Of a stretch of DNA of 64,000 nucleotides, positions 29,107 to 36,967 are shown piece after piece. The position numbers were made by a program, and so were the translations under genes. The number at the start of each line of letters is the position of its first letter. Within the stretch, counting starts at the first letter, position 1. The notes under the pieces are model-generated. The model had not been told where the DNA came from. It did no database searches and worked only from the letters and a program-made list of their open reading frames with translations. Source of the stretch: Salminus brasiliensis (Eukaryota; Chordata; Actinopteri; Characiformes; Bryconidae); NCBI RefSeq assembly GCF_030463535.1, contig NC_132878.1, forward strand, positions 94,608,339 through 94,672,338, read 5' to 3'.

Positions 29107-30279
29107 AGACAACGACAAAGGTCTGGTGACCCTCTATATAGCTATGTGTGGCTGTTCACCAGCAGGCCCTGCTGGGCCTTCGCCTTTCGGACTCCAGCCC
29201 AGCTGTCAGAACTCACCCTTACTTTCCGAGCTGAAGGGTCAGCAATGGAGGATGTGGGGGGTGAGGGGGGTCATCGTCCTTTCTTTCCTGTTTTCTTGCA
29301 TTCGCTGGAAGTCTTGACCCAGGGCAAAGCATGTGACCCCAGTCCGGCCTTCCGTATCTGTATCCGTATCCCTCCTCCTCCTCCTCCACCCAATGGAGGA
29401 CGTGTTGGGGAGGGAGGGGGTCATCGTCTTTTGGAAAAAAAGGAATGCGGAACTCAATTCATCTCAATTACGAACATGCTCCTTTATGTAACCAGAAGTG
29501 GTTCCTCTATGGCACTGAACCATAAAAGAACCCTTTGTAGCACCTTCAATTTTTAAGGGTGTGGATCCTGAGCTTTGCCTATCTGCGTAGTTAAGATCAT
29601 GTCACTGATTTTACACATGCACCTTGTGTTTCCACAGCTTCACACAGCCTAGAAACAGCCCAGCTCAGCTCACCAATAGCTTAATAATCACCTGACTTGT
29701 TGGATTGTGCTGGGAAGTGCATGGAGTCAAGTCAAGTCAAGTCAAATTTATTTGTATAGCGCTTTTTACAACTGTTGTCGTCACAAAGCAGCTTTACATA
29801 ATTATTACTTAATAAAGAACAGAGACAGAGAAGAAAGAAGAAATAACATCAGCGTCAAAGACCCCCGTGAGCAAGCCAACGGCGACAGTGGCAAGGAAAA
29901 ACTCCCTCAGAGCTGGAGGAAGAAACCTTGGGAGGAACCAAGACTCACAAGGGGGACCCATCCTCCTCTGGCCAGACTGTTTTAAACATTAATGATAAAA
30001 ATTACCAAACCAGATACAACAGAAAGTTAATAGTTGTGATATTAATAGTGTCAGACAGGCACGAGTCCATCTAGGACGAGTCCATCTAGGACGAGTCCAC
30101 CCCCCCCCCGGTACGGGGATCGACAGCCTTGGCTCGGTTCTTACTCCTGTATGACATGTTGTCTCCTGTCGTCCGCAGGGCCCGGGGCGGTGTACGGTGG
30201 GGGGGCGCCGCTGAGCCCCTGCGTTTCGGGACTGGGCTTGTGGCTGGGCCTCTCCGTCTCCATCCTGATGAAGGTCTAA
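330..30279 (+). CDS. iglon5: IgLON family member 5 (iglon5), 3' seven coding exons, 5' partial
   Basis: Spliced gene for a GPI-anchored neuronal adhesion protein of the IgLON family (LSAMP, NTM, OPCML, NEGR1, IGLON5). Coding exons: 330-411, 3868-4100, 9163-9282, 18154-18285, 19263-19383, 21340-21491, 30179-30279. All have AG/GT borders and compatible phases; together they give 2 leading bases plus 313 codons including the stop. Three C2-type Ig domains are visible, each with its cysteine pair (LRCKID/YTCSFQ, LFCLAV/FECITN, LRCEAM/NYTCFAS). Signatures [19 protein letters not shown] text, RLGAS and a [10 protein letters not shown] stretch fit IGLON5 better than LSAMP or NTM as I remember them. 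N-glycosylation sequons are frequent (NIT, NRS, NDS, NIS, NVT, NYT, NAS). The signal-peptide exon must lie upstream of the window, since the first exon needs one base from a preceding exon. Family identity is near certain; the paralog call is from memory of the human sequence. Confidence 0.9.
1700..1982 (-). mobile_element. Tc1-type MITE fragment (family ending gtgtcccaatacttttg)
   Basis: Shares the long stretch from gtggagcagtgg to ggtgtcccaatacttttgtc with the copies at 36488-36967, 43406-43852 and others. The other end may be the isolated caaaagtattgggacacc at about 676-700, in which case the element was split by inserted DNA. No coding capacity. Strand is arbitrary. Confidence 0.65.
3349..3395. 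repeat. AT dinucleotide microsatellite
   Basis: Uninterrupted alternating a and t over about 47 bases in an AT-rich intron segment, followed by another unusual run of tta/ttta units at about 3500-3560. Confidence 0.95.
3868..4100 (+). CDS. iglon5: iglon5 exon: remainder of Ig domain 1
   Basis: Acceptor cttctcttag ends at 3867; the first base G completes AGG. The text runs [20 protein letters not shown], then [19 protein letters not shown] and ends HVYLIVQ, with donor gtgagg at 4101. It carries both Ig1 cysteines, the core tryptophan (KAWLNRS) and the DEGPYTC strand F motif. Human IGLON5 has a closely similar stretch ([11 protein letters not shown]). The exon leaves in phase 1. Confidence 0.93.
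4101..9162 (+). other. iglon5 intron, repeat-rich
   Basis: About 5 kb. A dispersed repeat lies at about 4200-4380, a SINE-like fragment at about 4505-4620, and the 29-bp satellite at 6793-8696. The stretch 5900-6530 is the least repetitive part and could hold regulatory sequence, but I see no specific site. Confidence 0.6.
6793..8696. repeat. 29-bp minisatellite array, about 65 copies
   Basis: Tandem units of consensus tactggatattaatgttat + tagagcttca, 29 bases long. Variants include gaacttca, gagcctaattatgg and gttattaaagctttat, and some recur in order, suggesting higher-order duplication (for example gagcctaattatgg units near 7190, 7890, 8035, 8150 and 8180). The edges fade into diverged units after about 8640. 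Confidence 0.95.
9163..9282 (+). CDS. iglon5: iglon5 exon: first half of Ig domain 2
   Basis: Acceptor ttttttccacag ends at 9162 and donor gtgagt starts at 9283. With the G carried over it reads [20 protein letters not shown], then [20 protein letters not shown]. It holds the first cysteine and the core tryptophan of Ig2. The exon leaves with one base of a split Tyr codon. Confidence 0.93.
9881..9976. repeat. perfect 20-bp inverted repeat with 56-base loop
   Basis: aattaataagggagatgaag at 9881-9900 is exactly matched by its reverse complement at 9957-9976. The transcript could form a stem of at least 20 pairs. It may be a short MITE, a relic of two insertions, or a structured intronic RNA. 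Confidence 0.85.
11131..11723. repeat. CTAT/CTGT tetranucleotide array 1
   Basis: About 590 bases of interspersed ctat, ctgt and a few variant units. It is preceded at 11087-11130 by a unique-looking leader that recurs before array 2. The array is open in one frame (repeated Leu-Ser-Ile/Val-Tyr), which is an artefact of unit composition. Confidence 0.95.
13424..13804. repeat. CTAT/CTGT tetranucleotide array 2
   Basis: About 380 bases of ctat/ctgt units with some ctgc. The leader at 13382-13423 (tagccagtctacttactg, then ccaaacccacca and gaacctagacgtgtct) matches the leader of array 1 with about two differences, so the two arrays are copies of one repeat unit. Confidence 0.95.
14211..14241. 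repeat. CA microsatellite
   Basis: Run of ac dinucleotides in a non-coding intron segment. Confidence 0.9.
15152..16122. repeat. 25-bp minisatellite array, about 39 copies
   Basis: Unit gaatgttttggatgggttgg + agagg, 25 bases. Common variants change gggtt to gattgg, ggtctgg or ggactgg. The consensus unit has no stop in any of the six frames, so long open frames appear on both strands (up to about 350 codons on the minus strand). Because 25 is not a multiple of 3, all frames read the same peptide repeat; this argues against real coding. Confidence 0.95.
17030..17750. repeat. degenerate 29-bp tandem array (cagcctacagcagtttagcc)
   Basis: About 24 units of consensus cagcctacagcagtttagcc + ccacccatt with many point changes and small indels. 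More diverged than the other arrays in this intron, so probably older. Confidence 0.9.
18154..18285 (+). CDS. iglon5: iglon5 exon: second half of Ig domain 2
   Basis: Acceptor ctcgcag ends at 18153 and donor gtgagt starts at 18286. It reads [35 protein letters not shown] and ends RRVKVTVN. It holds the second Ig2 cysteine (FEC). The end matches the IgLON pattern VTVNYPP across the next junction. A CA microsatellite begins about ten bases after the donor. Confidence 0.93.
18286..19262 (+). other. iglon5 intron with CA microsatellite
   Basis: CA-rich microsatellite at 18297-18375, immediately downstream of the donor site. The remainder shows no coding signal and no obvious element. Confidence 0.7.
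19263..19383 (+). CDS. iglon5: iglon5 exon: first half of Ig domain 3
   Basis: Acceptor ccctccctacag ends at 19262 and donor gtaagt starts at 19384. It reads [40 protein letters not shown]. The first cysteine and tryptophan of Ig3 are present, and EAMAVP and FEWY.DD are IgLON hallmarks. It leaves in phase 2 (AG). Confidence 0.93.
19384..21339 (+). other. iglon5 intron with retroelement fragment
   Basis: Holds a dispersed repeat (about 20150-20950) related to 60230-60950, apparently interrupted by a retroelement 3' fragment (20519-20760). No coding exon seen. Confidence 0.55.
20519..20760 (+). pseudogene. 3' fragment of a non-LTR retrotransposon reverse transcriptase
   Basis: Reads [16 protein letters not shown] in one frame and then [13 protein letters not shown] plus stop in another, so a frameshift separates the halves. 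The W-N-E-L-P...VR...S...FK..LKT.LF pattern is the usual C-terminus of fish LINE reverse transcriptases (CR1/Rex-like). A near copy lies at 46283-46500. It is too short and broken to be active. Confidence 0.65.
21340..21491 (+). CDS. iglon5: iglon5 exon: second half of Ig domain 3
   Basis: Acceptor ctccggcag ends at 21339 and donor gtgagt starts at 21492. It reads [50 protein letters not shown]. The second Ig3 cysteine lies in GNYTCFA. Three sequons (NVT, NYT, NAS) are present. It leaves with one base that joins the last exon as Arg. Confidence 0.93.
22300..22560 (-). repeat. dispersed fish repeat, also at 29727-30000 and 49205-49570
   Basis: Shares with the other two copies the stretch around cttgtgagtcttggttcctc and ctccagctctgagggag. 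The copy at 29727 is in the opposite orientation and begins with gtcaagtcaaatttatttg. This has the look of a retroelement tail or SINE, but I cannot assign the class. Confidence 0.6.
23812..24932 (+). mobile_element. Tc1-like transposon with degenerate transposase
   Basis: Terminal inverted repeats cactatattgccagaagtat (23812 on) and gaatacttttggcagtatag (24911-24932) agree at 20 of 22 positions and lie about 1.1 kb apart, as in Tc1/mariner elements. The interior translates to Tc1-transposase-like text such as [20 protein letters not shown], where the D of SDQSHF would be a catalytic DDE residue. Stops and frame changes break the frame (for example the stop at about 24331). Inserted inside another DNA element. 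Confidence 0.8.
24058..24600 (+). pseudogene. broken Tc1-like transposase
   Basis: Remnant of the transposase inside the Tc1-like element. An open stretch of 91 codons ends at 24333 and contains [20 protein letters not shown]. Similarity resumes in other frames ([13 protein letters not shown] near 24395-24435), which is the Tc1 GG..M.WG motif. At least one stop and one frame change separate the parts, so no functional protein is expected. Confidence 0.75.
25690..26180. repeat. pyrimidine-rich tract with CT microsatellites
   Basis: The plus strand is dominated by c and t, with pure CT runs at about 25918-25960 and 26090-26112. Open frames over it are low complexity and not convincing as genes. 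Confidence 0.8.
26507..27336. mobile_element. probable MITE with a nested SINE-like repeat
   Basis: Left end gggaccatagaccgtatcta and right end tatatacagtctatgtttggg are imperfect inverted complements about 830 bases apart. A SINE-like repeat with a CT tract (about 26735-26995) sits inside. The bounds are approximate. Confidence 0.45.
26735..26995 (+). repeat. SINE-like repeat with internal CT tract
   Basis: Related to a copy at about 44510-44760 on the opposite strand and a fragment at about 4505-4620. Shared words include catcagcagccagag, gcacaattg and gctttcctcc. Class not established. Confidence 0.55.
28518..28965 (+). repeat. tRNA-like SINE with internal tandem duplication
   Basis: Begins tctggcgcaacagataacac and contains ggttcgattcc, a perfect RNA polymerase III B-box, three times. 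The block from the B-box to ataagagtccttg is repeated about three times, and ctctggataagag twice. A single-unit relative lies at 45018-45206. The head is tRNA-like, but no cloverleaf that would serve as a true tRNA gene is apparent. Confidence 0.7.
29024..29383 (+). repeat. duplicated block, copy 1 (upstream of last iglon5 exon)
   Basis: Closely matches 30924-31302, including aggtctggtgaccctctata through tccgtatccctcctcct. The match is roughly nine bases in ten over the best part, with indels in the GAT microsatellite and after agcccag. The last iglon5 exon lies between the two copies. A short third partial copy is at about 29391-29432. Confidence 0.85.
29727..30000 (+). repeat. dispersed fish repeat (tcaaatttatttgtatagcg)
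   Basis: Starts with a gtcaa run and ends near cctcctctggccagac. Inverted relatives lie at 22300-22560 and 49205-49570. The end is about 180 bases upstream of the last iglon5 exon. Confidence 0.65.
30179..30279 (+). CDS. iglon5: iglon5 last coding exon: GPI-anchor signal and stop
   Basis: Acceptor gtccgcag ends at 30178; GG completes an Arg codon. It reads [18 protein letters not shown] then [15 protein letters not shown] and TAA at 30277-30279. RPG at the start matches the same junction in LSAMP and IGLON5. The small-residue stretch (YGGGAPLSP) followed by a hydrophobic tail with no cytoplasmic domain is what a GPI-attachment signal looks like. The tail is short and ends in KV. Confidence 0.88.
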
Positions 30280-30923
30280 AACTTCGCCGCCTCGGAAAAG
30301 GAGTCTTTAATTACGAACCCATCACTGTGAACAAAAAGAATTATGCATTAACCCAGGAGCCATCGCTACATCACATAATCACTCCTCCTCCCTCTCTCTA
30401 CGTCCCTCCCTCACCCCTCTCTCTCTTTCTCTCAGCTTTACCCACTCATCCACACTCATCCTCAGCGCAACTACTCTTCCTCTTCCACACTAGCCACTGC
30501 CTCTCCCTCTTCTCCAGTGAAGGTCACCTTTTTTTTTTGTTGGTTTGTTTTTCTCGATGTTCATAGCTATGTTATGTGATGACGATATGATGGTACATGT
30601 GAAGCTACGGTGTAAAAAAAAAAAAAAAAAGAAATAATAATAATAATAGATGTTACGTGATGACAATGCGGAGCTGGCATTTGGGCAATGCTAAAGGTCA
30701 GAGGGTACGTTGTATAAGGACGGGAATCATAACTGTTACATTACACTGTTAAGTTACGACGGTAATGCTACGAATGCTAGGTGTTAAGCTACAGTATATA
30801 ACGACTTGAGTCATACAGTAACAGTAACACGCCGAATGCTACATGTGAAGCTGTGTTACAGAATGACTGGAGACATTCTTACCTTGTGTTGTCTTGTTGG
30901 CGCGTGCTGGGCATGTTGTTCGA

Positions 30924-31302
30924 TATGGTTGTATATTTGTGAAAGTGATGATATGATGTTTATGAGGAGGATGATGATGATGACGATGATGATGATGACC
31001 ACGACAACGAAGGTCTGGTGACCCTCTATATAGCTATGTGTGGCTGTTCACCAGCAGGCCCTGCTGGGCCTTCGCCTCTCGGACTCCAGCCCAGCCATCT
31101 GAGCGCGCCGAATGATGTCAAAACTCACCCTTACTTCCCGTGCTGAGCGGTCAGCAATGGAGGACGTCTTGGGGAGGGAGGGGGGTCATCGTCCTTTCTT
31201 CCCCGTTCTCTTGCATTCGCTGGAAGTCTTGACCCAGGGCAAAGCATGTGACCCCAGTCCGGCCTTCCGTGTCTGTATCCGTATCCCTCCTCCTCTTCCT
31301 CC
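30924..31302 (+). repeat. duplicated block, copy 2 (in iglon5 3' UTR)
   Basis: Second copy of the block at 29024-29383; it starts near ggttgtatatttgtgaaagt and ends in the cctcctc tract. Confidence 0.85.
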
Positions 31303-31713
31303 TCCTCCTCCTCCTCTTCCTCCGTCCCTTCACCCTAACCCTAACGCATTACCGAGGTTGACCCTTTCTCACCTCCAGTGTAAATATATATATGCAGTAG
31401 AGGCCGTCCCATAGCAAACCGAAATATGACGAAATCCAAAAAAAAACAAAACAAAAAAAAAACAGAAAAAGAAGAAAAAACTACATTTCCCATAAGCCTC
31501 TCTGTCTCTCTCTTGAGTCTTTTTCCGGCCTGGAGGTTGCGTTTCCCGGCATCTCCCGCCCCCCCACACGAAAAGCTGTCGATCACTCTTCCTTGTCGCT
31601 TGTTGATAGCATGTACTGGTTAGAGCTGTTTCCTGTTGTGATGTCCATCCGATGCCCCGCCCCTCTCCTCCCCTGTCCTCCCCCAAGCCCCACCCCCTAC
31701 CCTGCCTCCTCCT

Positions 31714-31719
31714 AATAAA
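31714..31719 (+). terminator. candidate poly(A) signal for iglon5
   Basis: AATAAA in cctcctaataaaccccc, about 1.4 kb after the stop codon. The context downstream is C-rich rather than GT-rich, so this is only a candidate. Confidence 0.3.
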
Positions 31720-32206
31720 CCCCCACCCCCCACCCCCCTGCACTGTGTACATTTAATCTGCAAGGTTAACTGCTAATTACTTTTTTGGTGTTAATAATGA
31801 TGATGACGATGATTATGATGATGTTAATAAGTATTTGAACAGACATGATGATGGTGATGATATTTACATGTGAGGAAAACAAAAACAAAACAACAACAAC
31901 AAAAAAAACAAACAACGACAACAACAACAGAGCCATGCGTGCGAAAAATATTTTGTACTTCGCTCTGATAAACTGCATTCATTGAACGGGGAAAGAAAAA
32001 AAGAAGAAAAAAAAAACACGTTGAGTTTTTCAAAGTCTTGTGCTCTATTTTGCCATGACGAGCTTTTTAAAAAACAGAAAACACACAACTGGAGGGGTTT
32101 GACTCGAGTCAAGTCGCTCGCAATGGGAGCAATCAATGAAATGTAATATAATTTGTAATGTGTATGTATTCAGAGTTTGTTTTTCCTCTTTTTTGGGGGG
32201 TTATTT

Positions 32207-32240
32207 TGTTTGTTTGTTTGTTTGTTTGTTTGTTTGTTTT
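32207..32240. repeat. TTTG tetranucleotide microsatellite
   Basis: About eight tandem gttt units in the intergenic region downstream of iglon5. Confidence 0.9.
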
Positions 32241-32739
32241 TTTAAGGCTCTGTACTGTATGGGATGTATGATAATCCATCCAGCCATTACATGTTGTTAC
32301 ATTCTCGCACCCATCCCCAACGGCGACAACGACGACGCAACCAAAAACTCTCCTAGCGTTAGTGTTAGCAAAAATAAATAAATAAATAAATAAATACAAA
32401 TCCTACCCCTATCCCACAACTGGGAACCAGATTAGTGGGAAATAGAGATGTAATTAGCTAGCCAGCGCGGCTGGCCAGGCGAAGGGACTGTGGCGTCCTC
32501 CTCGTCTCTCCATCTGCTGCGGGACAGGGCTCATAAATCAAGCTCAATCCAGCCGCTGACAGGATCCTCTTCAAGGACGGCGGCACGCCGAATCTTAGAC
32601 CCCCGCGGACTAATTAACTGCCACTTAATGGCGTATGGCGAGGATGCTGCACCGAGCTCTCGCCTGTCTTAAAGGGCCCAAGGAAAAGCCAGCTTTCTTA
32701 GCTTTTTCCCCCCTCAGACATTCATGTACCTACCACCTC

Positions 32740-33540
32740 CACCCATTTGGCCTACAGTGGTTCAGCCCAGCCTGGGCTACAGTGGTTCTTTCCAGGCCAC
32801 CTGGAGAGTTATTGGAGTCATGGATCCAGCTCAAGACCAGCTTCAGCTGGTAGCAGGTTTCAGATGGCCTGAGCAGGTCTTTGGTGGTCAAGGTGGTTGG
32901 AAAGCTGGTCATCCAGGTGAAAGCATACCAGCTGGTTAAGCAGCTCTTTACCCCAGCATTGCACATGTTGCATTTGATTCTGGTCATGCTGGTCAACCAG
33001 GGTGGTCATGCTAGTCGTGCTGGTCAACTAGCAAGGTCAAGCATGGTCATACATCTGGTTAATCATGCTTGTAGACCAGCCAAAACCATCACAACCAGCT
33101 CTTGACCATCATTGTATATGTTGCATTTAATTCTGGCCATGCTAGTTAACCAGCTTGGTGATGCTGGTCAACCAGGGTGGTCATGCTGGTCAACTAGCAA
33201 GGTCAAGCTTGGTCATACATCAGGTTAATCATGCTTGTAGACCAGCCAAACAATCGCAGCCAGCTCTTGACCATCATTGTGTATGTATGCATTTGATTCT
33301 GGCCATGCTGGTCATTCAGTGTGGTCATACTGGTCATGCTGGTCAACCAGGGTGGTCATGCTGGTCAACTAGCAAGGTCAAGCTTGGTCATATATCAGGT
33401 TAATCATGCTTGTAGACCAATCAAACCTCAAAGAAAACAAACAAAAAAACATACCATGTACTGGTCAAGAGCTAAACTGGTCAACCAGCTTAACTAGCTT
33501 GACCAGCTTGAGCTGACCAGGCTATTTGGTTTTTCCGCAG
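32740..33540. repeat. repeat rich in tggtcaaccag / catgctggtca words
   Basis: Short words such as catgctggtcaaccagggtg recur, and two longer near copies (about 32950-33090 and 33110-33260, again near 33300-33420) are in tandem. A related stretch is at 56225-56535. Confidence 0.8.
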
Positions 33541-36487
33541 GGTGGTTAAGCTTTAGCGTAGCATTGCATCATTTCCACTCTAAACTACTACAGCAGAAGC
33601 AATCTGGCATCTCAAATCGAACTAAAGGGAGGATGCTAGCATAGCATAGCTAGTGAGACTAGGGTTAGGCTAGCCACATTTCCAGCCCAGCCCTTATTTA
33701 CTGTTTTTACCAGCTGGTTGAGCAGATTTTTTAGCTGTCTGGTAGCTAGGCTAGGTCAGCTGGCCACAGGTGCTAAGCTGCGATGTATTAGCTTAGCAGC
33801 TTAGCTCACACACCACACACCACAAACATCTGCTTAGCACAGCACAGTTTATAAAGAGCTAATGCTAGCTAATGCCAGCCTAGCTGGTTACAGGTGCTGG
33901 TTACAGTGGTGCCAAGTGGGTTTTTCAAGCTTATAATATTAGCCATTCTTAAAATAAGCTGTTAGCTGTTTTTTTAGCACCTGGCTAAGAAAAAAAACTG
34001 CTTATGCTTATCGAGTTGGAAAAAAACAGTACACCATAGCTGCCTGTTAGCAACGGCTGGTAGGCTAACTAGCTACAGGTGGGCAATATGTCAATATTTG
34101 AACGCATTGTGATCAATTGTGATATATATTGTGATATATATTGTCTATTAGAGCGTTAATATAATTAATTAATAATAATAATGATTTCTGTTGAATTGGA
34201 TGAATTCACTTTTTTAAAATCACTCTACTTGATTAGTATTTGAAAGTATTTGGACAGCGTTTTTAAAATCTACTGCTAGCTGTGTGCTACTTCATATGCA
34301 AAATATCACGCTAATTATTGTGTATCATGAATTTTTTTTTTAAATATATATTTTCCCACCATATCGCCCAGCCTTTGGACTAACTGCAGTCCAATTTGTC
34401 CTAAATATGTAAAACAGAGCTACATATTTAAAATATCTTATTGCTAACTGTGTAGAAGATGGACCTCAGCTAGCATCAGCGGCTGCCTGACCCTCCCTCA
34501 GACACACAGCGTCCTACTAGGCCTACTTCTTAAATTGTTTAAATGATTTTAATTGTTTAAATTGTGTAAATCATCTCCGACTTGCTCAAGTCCTCTTCCC
34601 TTCACCATCCGTCTCTCAGAAATACACAAGAAGCTAAAATACGCCTTGCTGTTTGCTGTGGTTGTTTGGAGTGGAAGTGATTTAACGCTAGCAGCCCTTA
34701 GCCAGAAAGTAGCCTCCCCGTCTGTGAGAAAACATCCCTTGAAAAACATACACTGGATCATTGCAGCCTTCCAAACGGTCCACACATCTGGTTGGCGTCC
34801 ACAAAGACGAGTTCGTCCATTTTCAGTGAAGCTCCTTTTTTAAATAAGGCACAATACAGCCGAGCCCATCAGAATAGAGCTCATAGATATGTGAGATACT
34901 GAGGTCAGATAACCCTGACCCTGATAACACGGCATAGAAAAAAGACATAGAACCCAAGGAAAAGACAGCTTATGGGCCCTTTAACGCTAAGTGGGGCCCT
35001 CAACGCACAAAGCAGCAGGACTATTCAACTCAGTCCTGTTCACGCGGCGGATTAGGACGCTCATCGTCCAGCGTGTGTCCACTTCAGTGTATTTACACTA
35101 GCAATAACCCCAAACTAAAACGTGTAAGAGGTGTCTAGACTAGACTAAAGCGCTAAGGCGAGGTGTGAGTCGGGTGCGTGTGTCCTGATGAAGCCTGATG
35201 GAGATGCCAGCGTTTGTTTCTGGACGTTGTCCTGGCCTGTACGCATCTTTGTACTTGTGCTATCTATCTACCTATCTGTCTGTCTATGTATGTAGCTGGA
35301 TAGCTAGCTAGCTAGCTTCCTAGCTTACTGACTGACTGTCTAGCTACCTAGCAATCTAGCTATCTGTCTTATCTAGTTAGCTAGCTGGCTCGCTAGCTAG
35401 CTATCTGTGGTGTACAAATCTGGATCACTGTATAGCCACAAATGTGACGCCCACGAACACACACACACACACACGTGTGCACACACACTTGCATGTACCC
35501 CTAAATGATGGAGAGTTTGTCCAAAAACACCACATATGGGTTCAATCCGAAGCACAAAACCAGGCCCATATAGTCACCAGTGCTTTTTCCCCCACCCGTC
35601 CGTCCATCCGTCCTCGCGTCTCCGTCCGTTCATTCTTCTCGTCCATCATCTCACCATGGTTGTAAAGTTCAGCCCCTCCATGCCGAACATGTGCACATGT
35701 TTTCTCCTCAAGAAGAAGTAAACAAAAAGAAAATGCTAACAAGTATGTCATGTTTCTCAATGTGGGTTAAAAAAAAAAGCATGTAAATGTTTGTTATGGG
35801 TGGATTTTTAAAAAATATATATATATAATATACATGAATATATGTGAATATGAATATTCTGTGTGAGGTGGAGAATGAGGAGGGTTTGTGATGTGCGGTG
35901 TGCGGCGGATAGCGTTAGTGCTAATGAGCGTCCGAAGGGAAAAAGAGCAAAGGAGGGAGGGTGTTGGAGTGGGTGGCGAGCCGGGGATCTGGTTCGGAGG
36001 GTCTTGCGGACACTCTGATACGGGCCTGTCCATTGTTTGCATGGGGGGGTCAACCAATTCTGACCGCACGAAGCTAGATAGCTAGCCTGAGGAGATGGGC
36101 CGACGCTGACCAGACGGTGAACCCCCTCGGAAAGCCAGCGGTGAGCTGAGAGGAGGTGACTGCAGGTCAGCCGGCAGGCTTATCTTTTATCTTTCAGAAA
36201 GGCAGGCTGGGTGCAGCTGGGGGTGTAGAAATGCATGTTGAAAGATGGCAAATCATTGGTTTTACGGGTTTTAGCATGAATTCTTAATGTTTTATGGCCA
36301 AAATAGAAGTCTTAGGTTATTATTCTCAGAGGTGGAAATAGTTCTTCCAGTTGACCAATCAATAGTTCTAGCTGTCAATCATCAAAATCAAGGGCCTTGT
36401 TAGTTCCCTGCTTATGTTACGTGTATCGTTGTACTGTTCACACCCCAGCCCTTACAGGTCATATATGGATATACTAAGCTTGACCAC

Positions 36488-36967
36488 TACACCATATGTC
36501 CAAAAGTCTGTGGACACCCCTTTTAATGATAGATGTGAAAATGCACACACACACAGCTTGTCTAGTCCCCGTAGAGAAGTCAGTAGTACTGCCAATAGAA
36601 TAGGACTCTCTGGATCAGATAAACATCATGAACCTATTGGCTCCATGCTGCCTAATGCCAGGCGTGGGCTGGTAGAGGGGTATAAAGCATTGAGCTGTGG
36701 AGCAGTGGAAGAACTGTGTTCTCTAGAAGAATGATGGTGGAGCTCCATCCAATACTTATGGAATGGGCTGGGGGGAGTTTGGGATGATGAGGTGGGGTGG
36801 TGATCATCCTCCAACATTTTGACCTCACCAATGCTCAAATCCTCACAGCAATGCTCCTCCAAAATCCTTCTTCCATGGACGGTAGAGGCGGTTACTTTTT
36901 AATAATATTGATTGAATACAAAACAAGGAATGATCAGGTGTCCCGATACTTTTGTCCATATACTGTA
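36488..36967 (+). mobile_element. Tc1-type MITE, near complete
   Basis: Left end tatgtccaaaagtctgtgga, right end gtgtcccgatacttttgtcc, both with tatag/tacac-like termini. About 480 bases, no transposase. The best complete reference copy for the family in this window. Confidence 0.8.

Larger units (their letters stand above)
21492..30178 (+). other. iglon5 intron, 8.7 kb, dense in mobile elements
   Basis: Contains a foldback-type repeat (about 21740-21960), a dispersed repeat at 22300-22560, a composite DNA element at 23483-25433, pyrimidine-rich DNA at 25690-26180, a probable MITE with nested SINE (26507-27336), tRNA-like SINE copies (27660-27880, 28518-28965), a duplicated block (29024-29383) and another dispersed repeat (29727-30000). 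Confidence 0.65.
30280..31735 (+). other. iglon5: probable 3' UTR of iglon5
   Basis: Non-coding stretch after the iglon5 stop. An AATAAA at 31714-31719 is the first good poly(A) signal I see. The extent is inferred; no transcript data are available. The stretch contains a degenerate copy (about 30924-31302) of a block that also occurs in the last intron. Confidence 0.35.
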
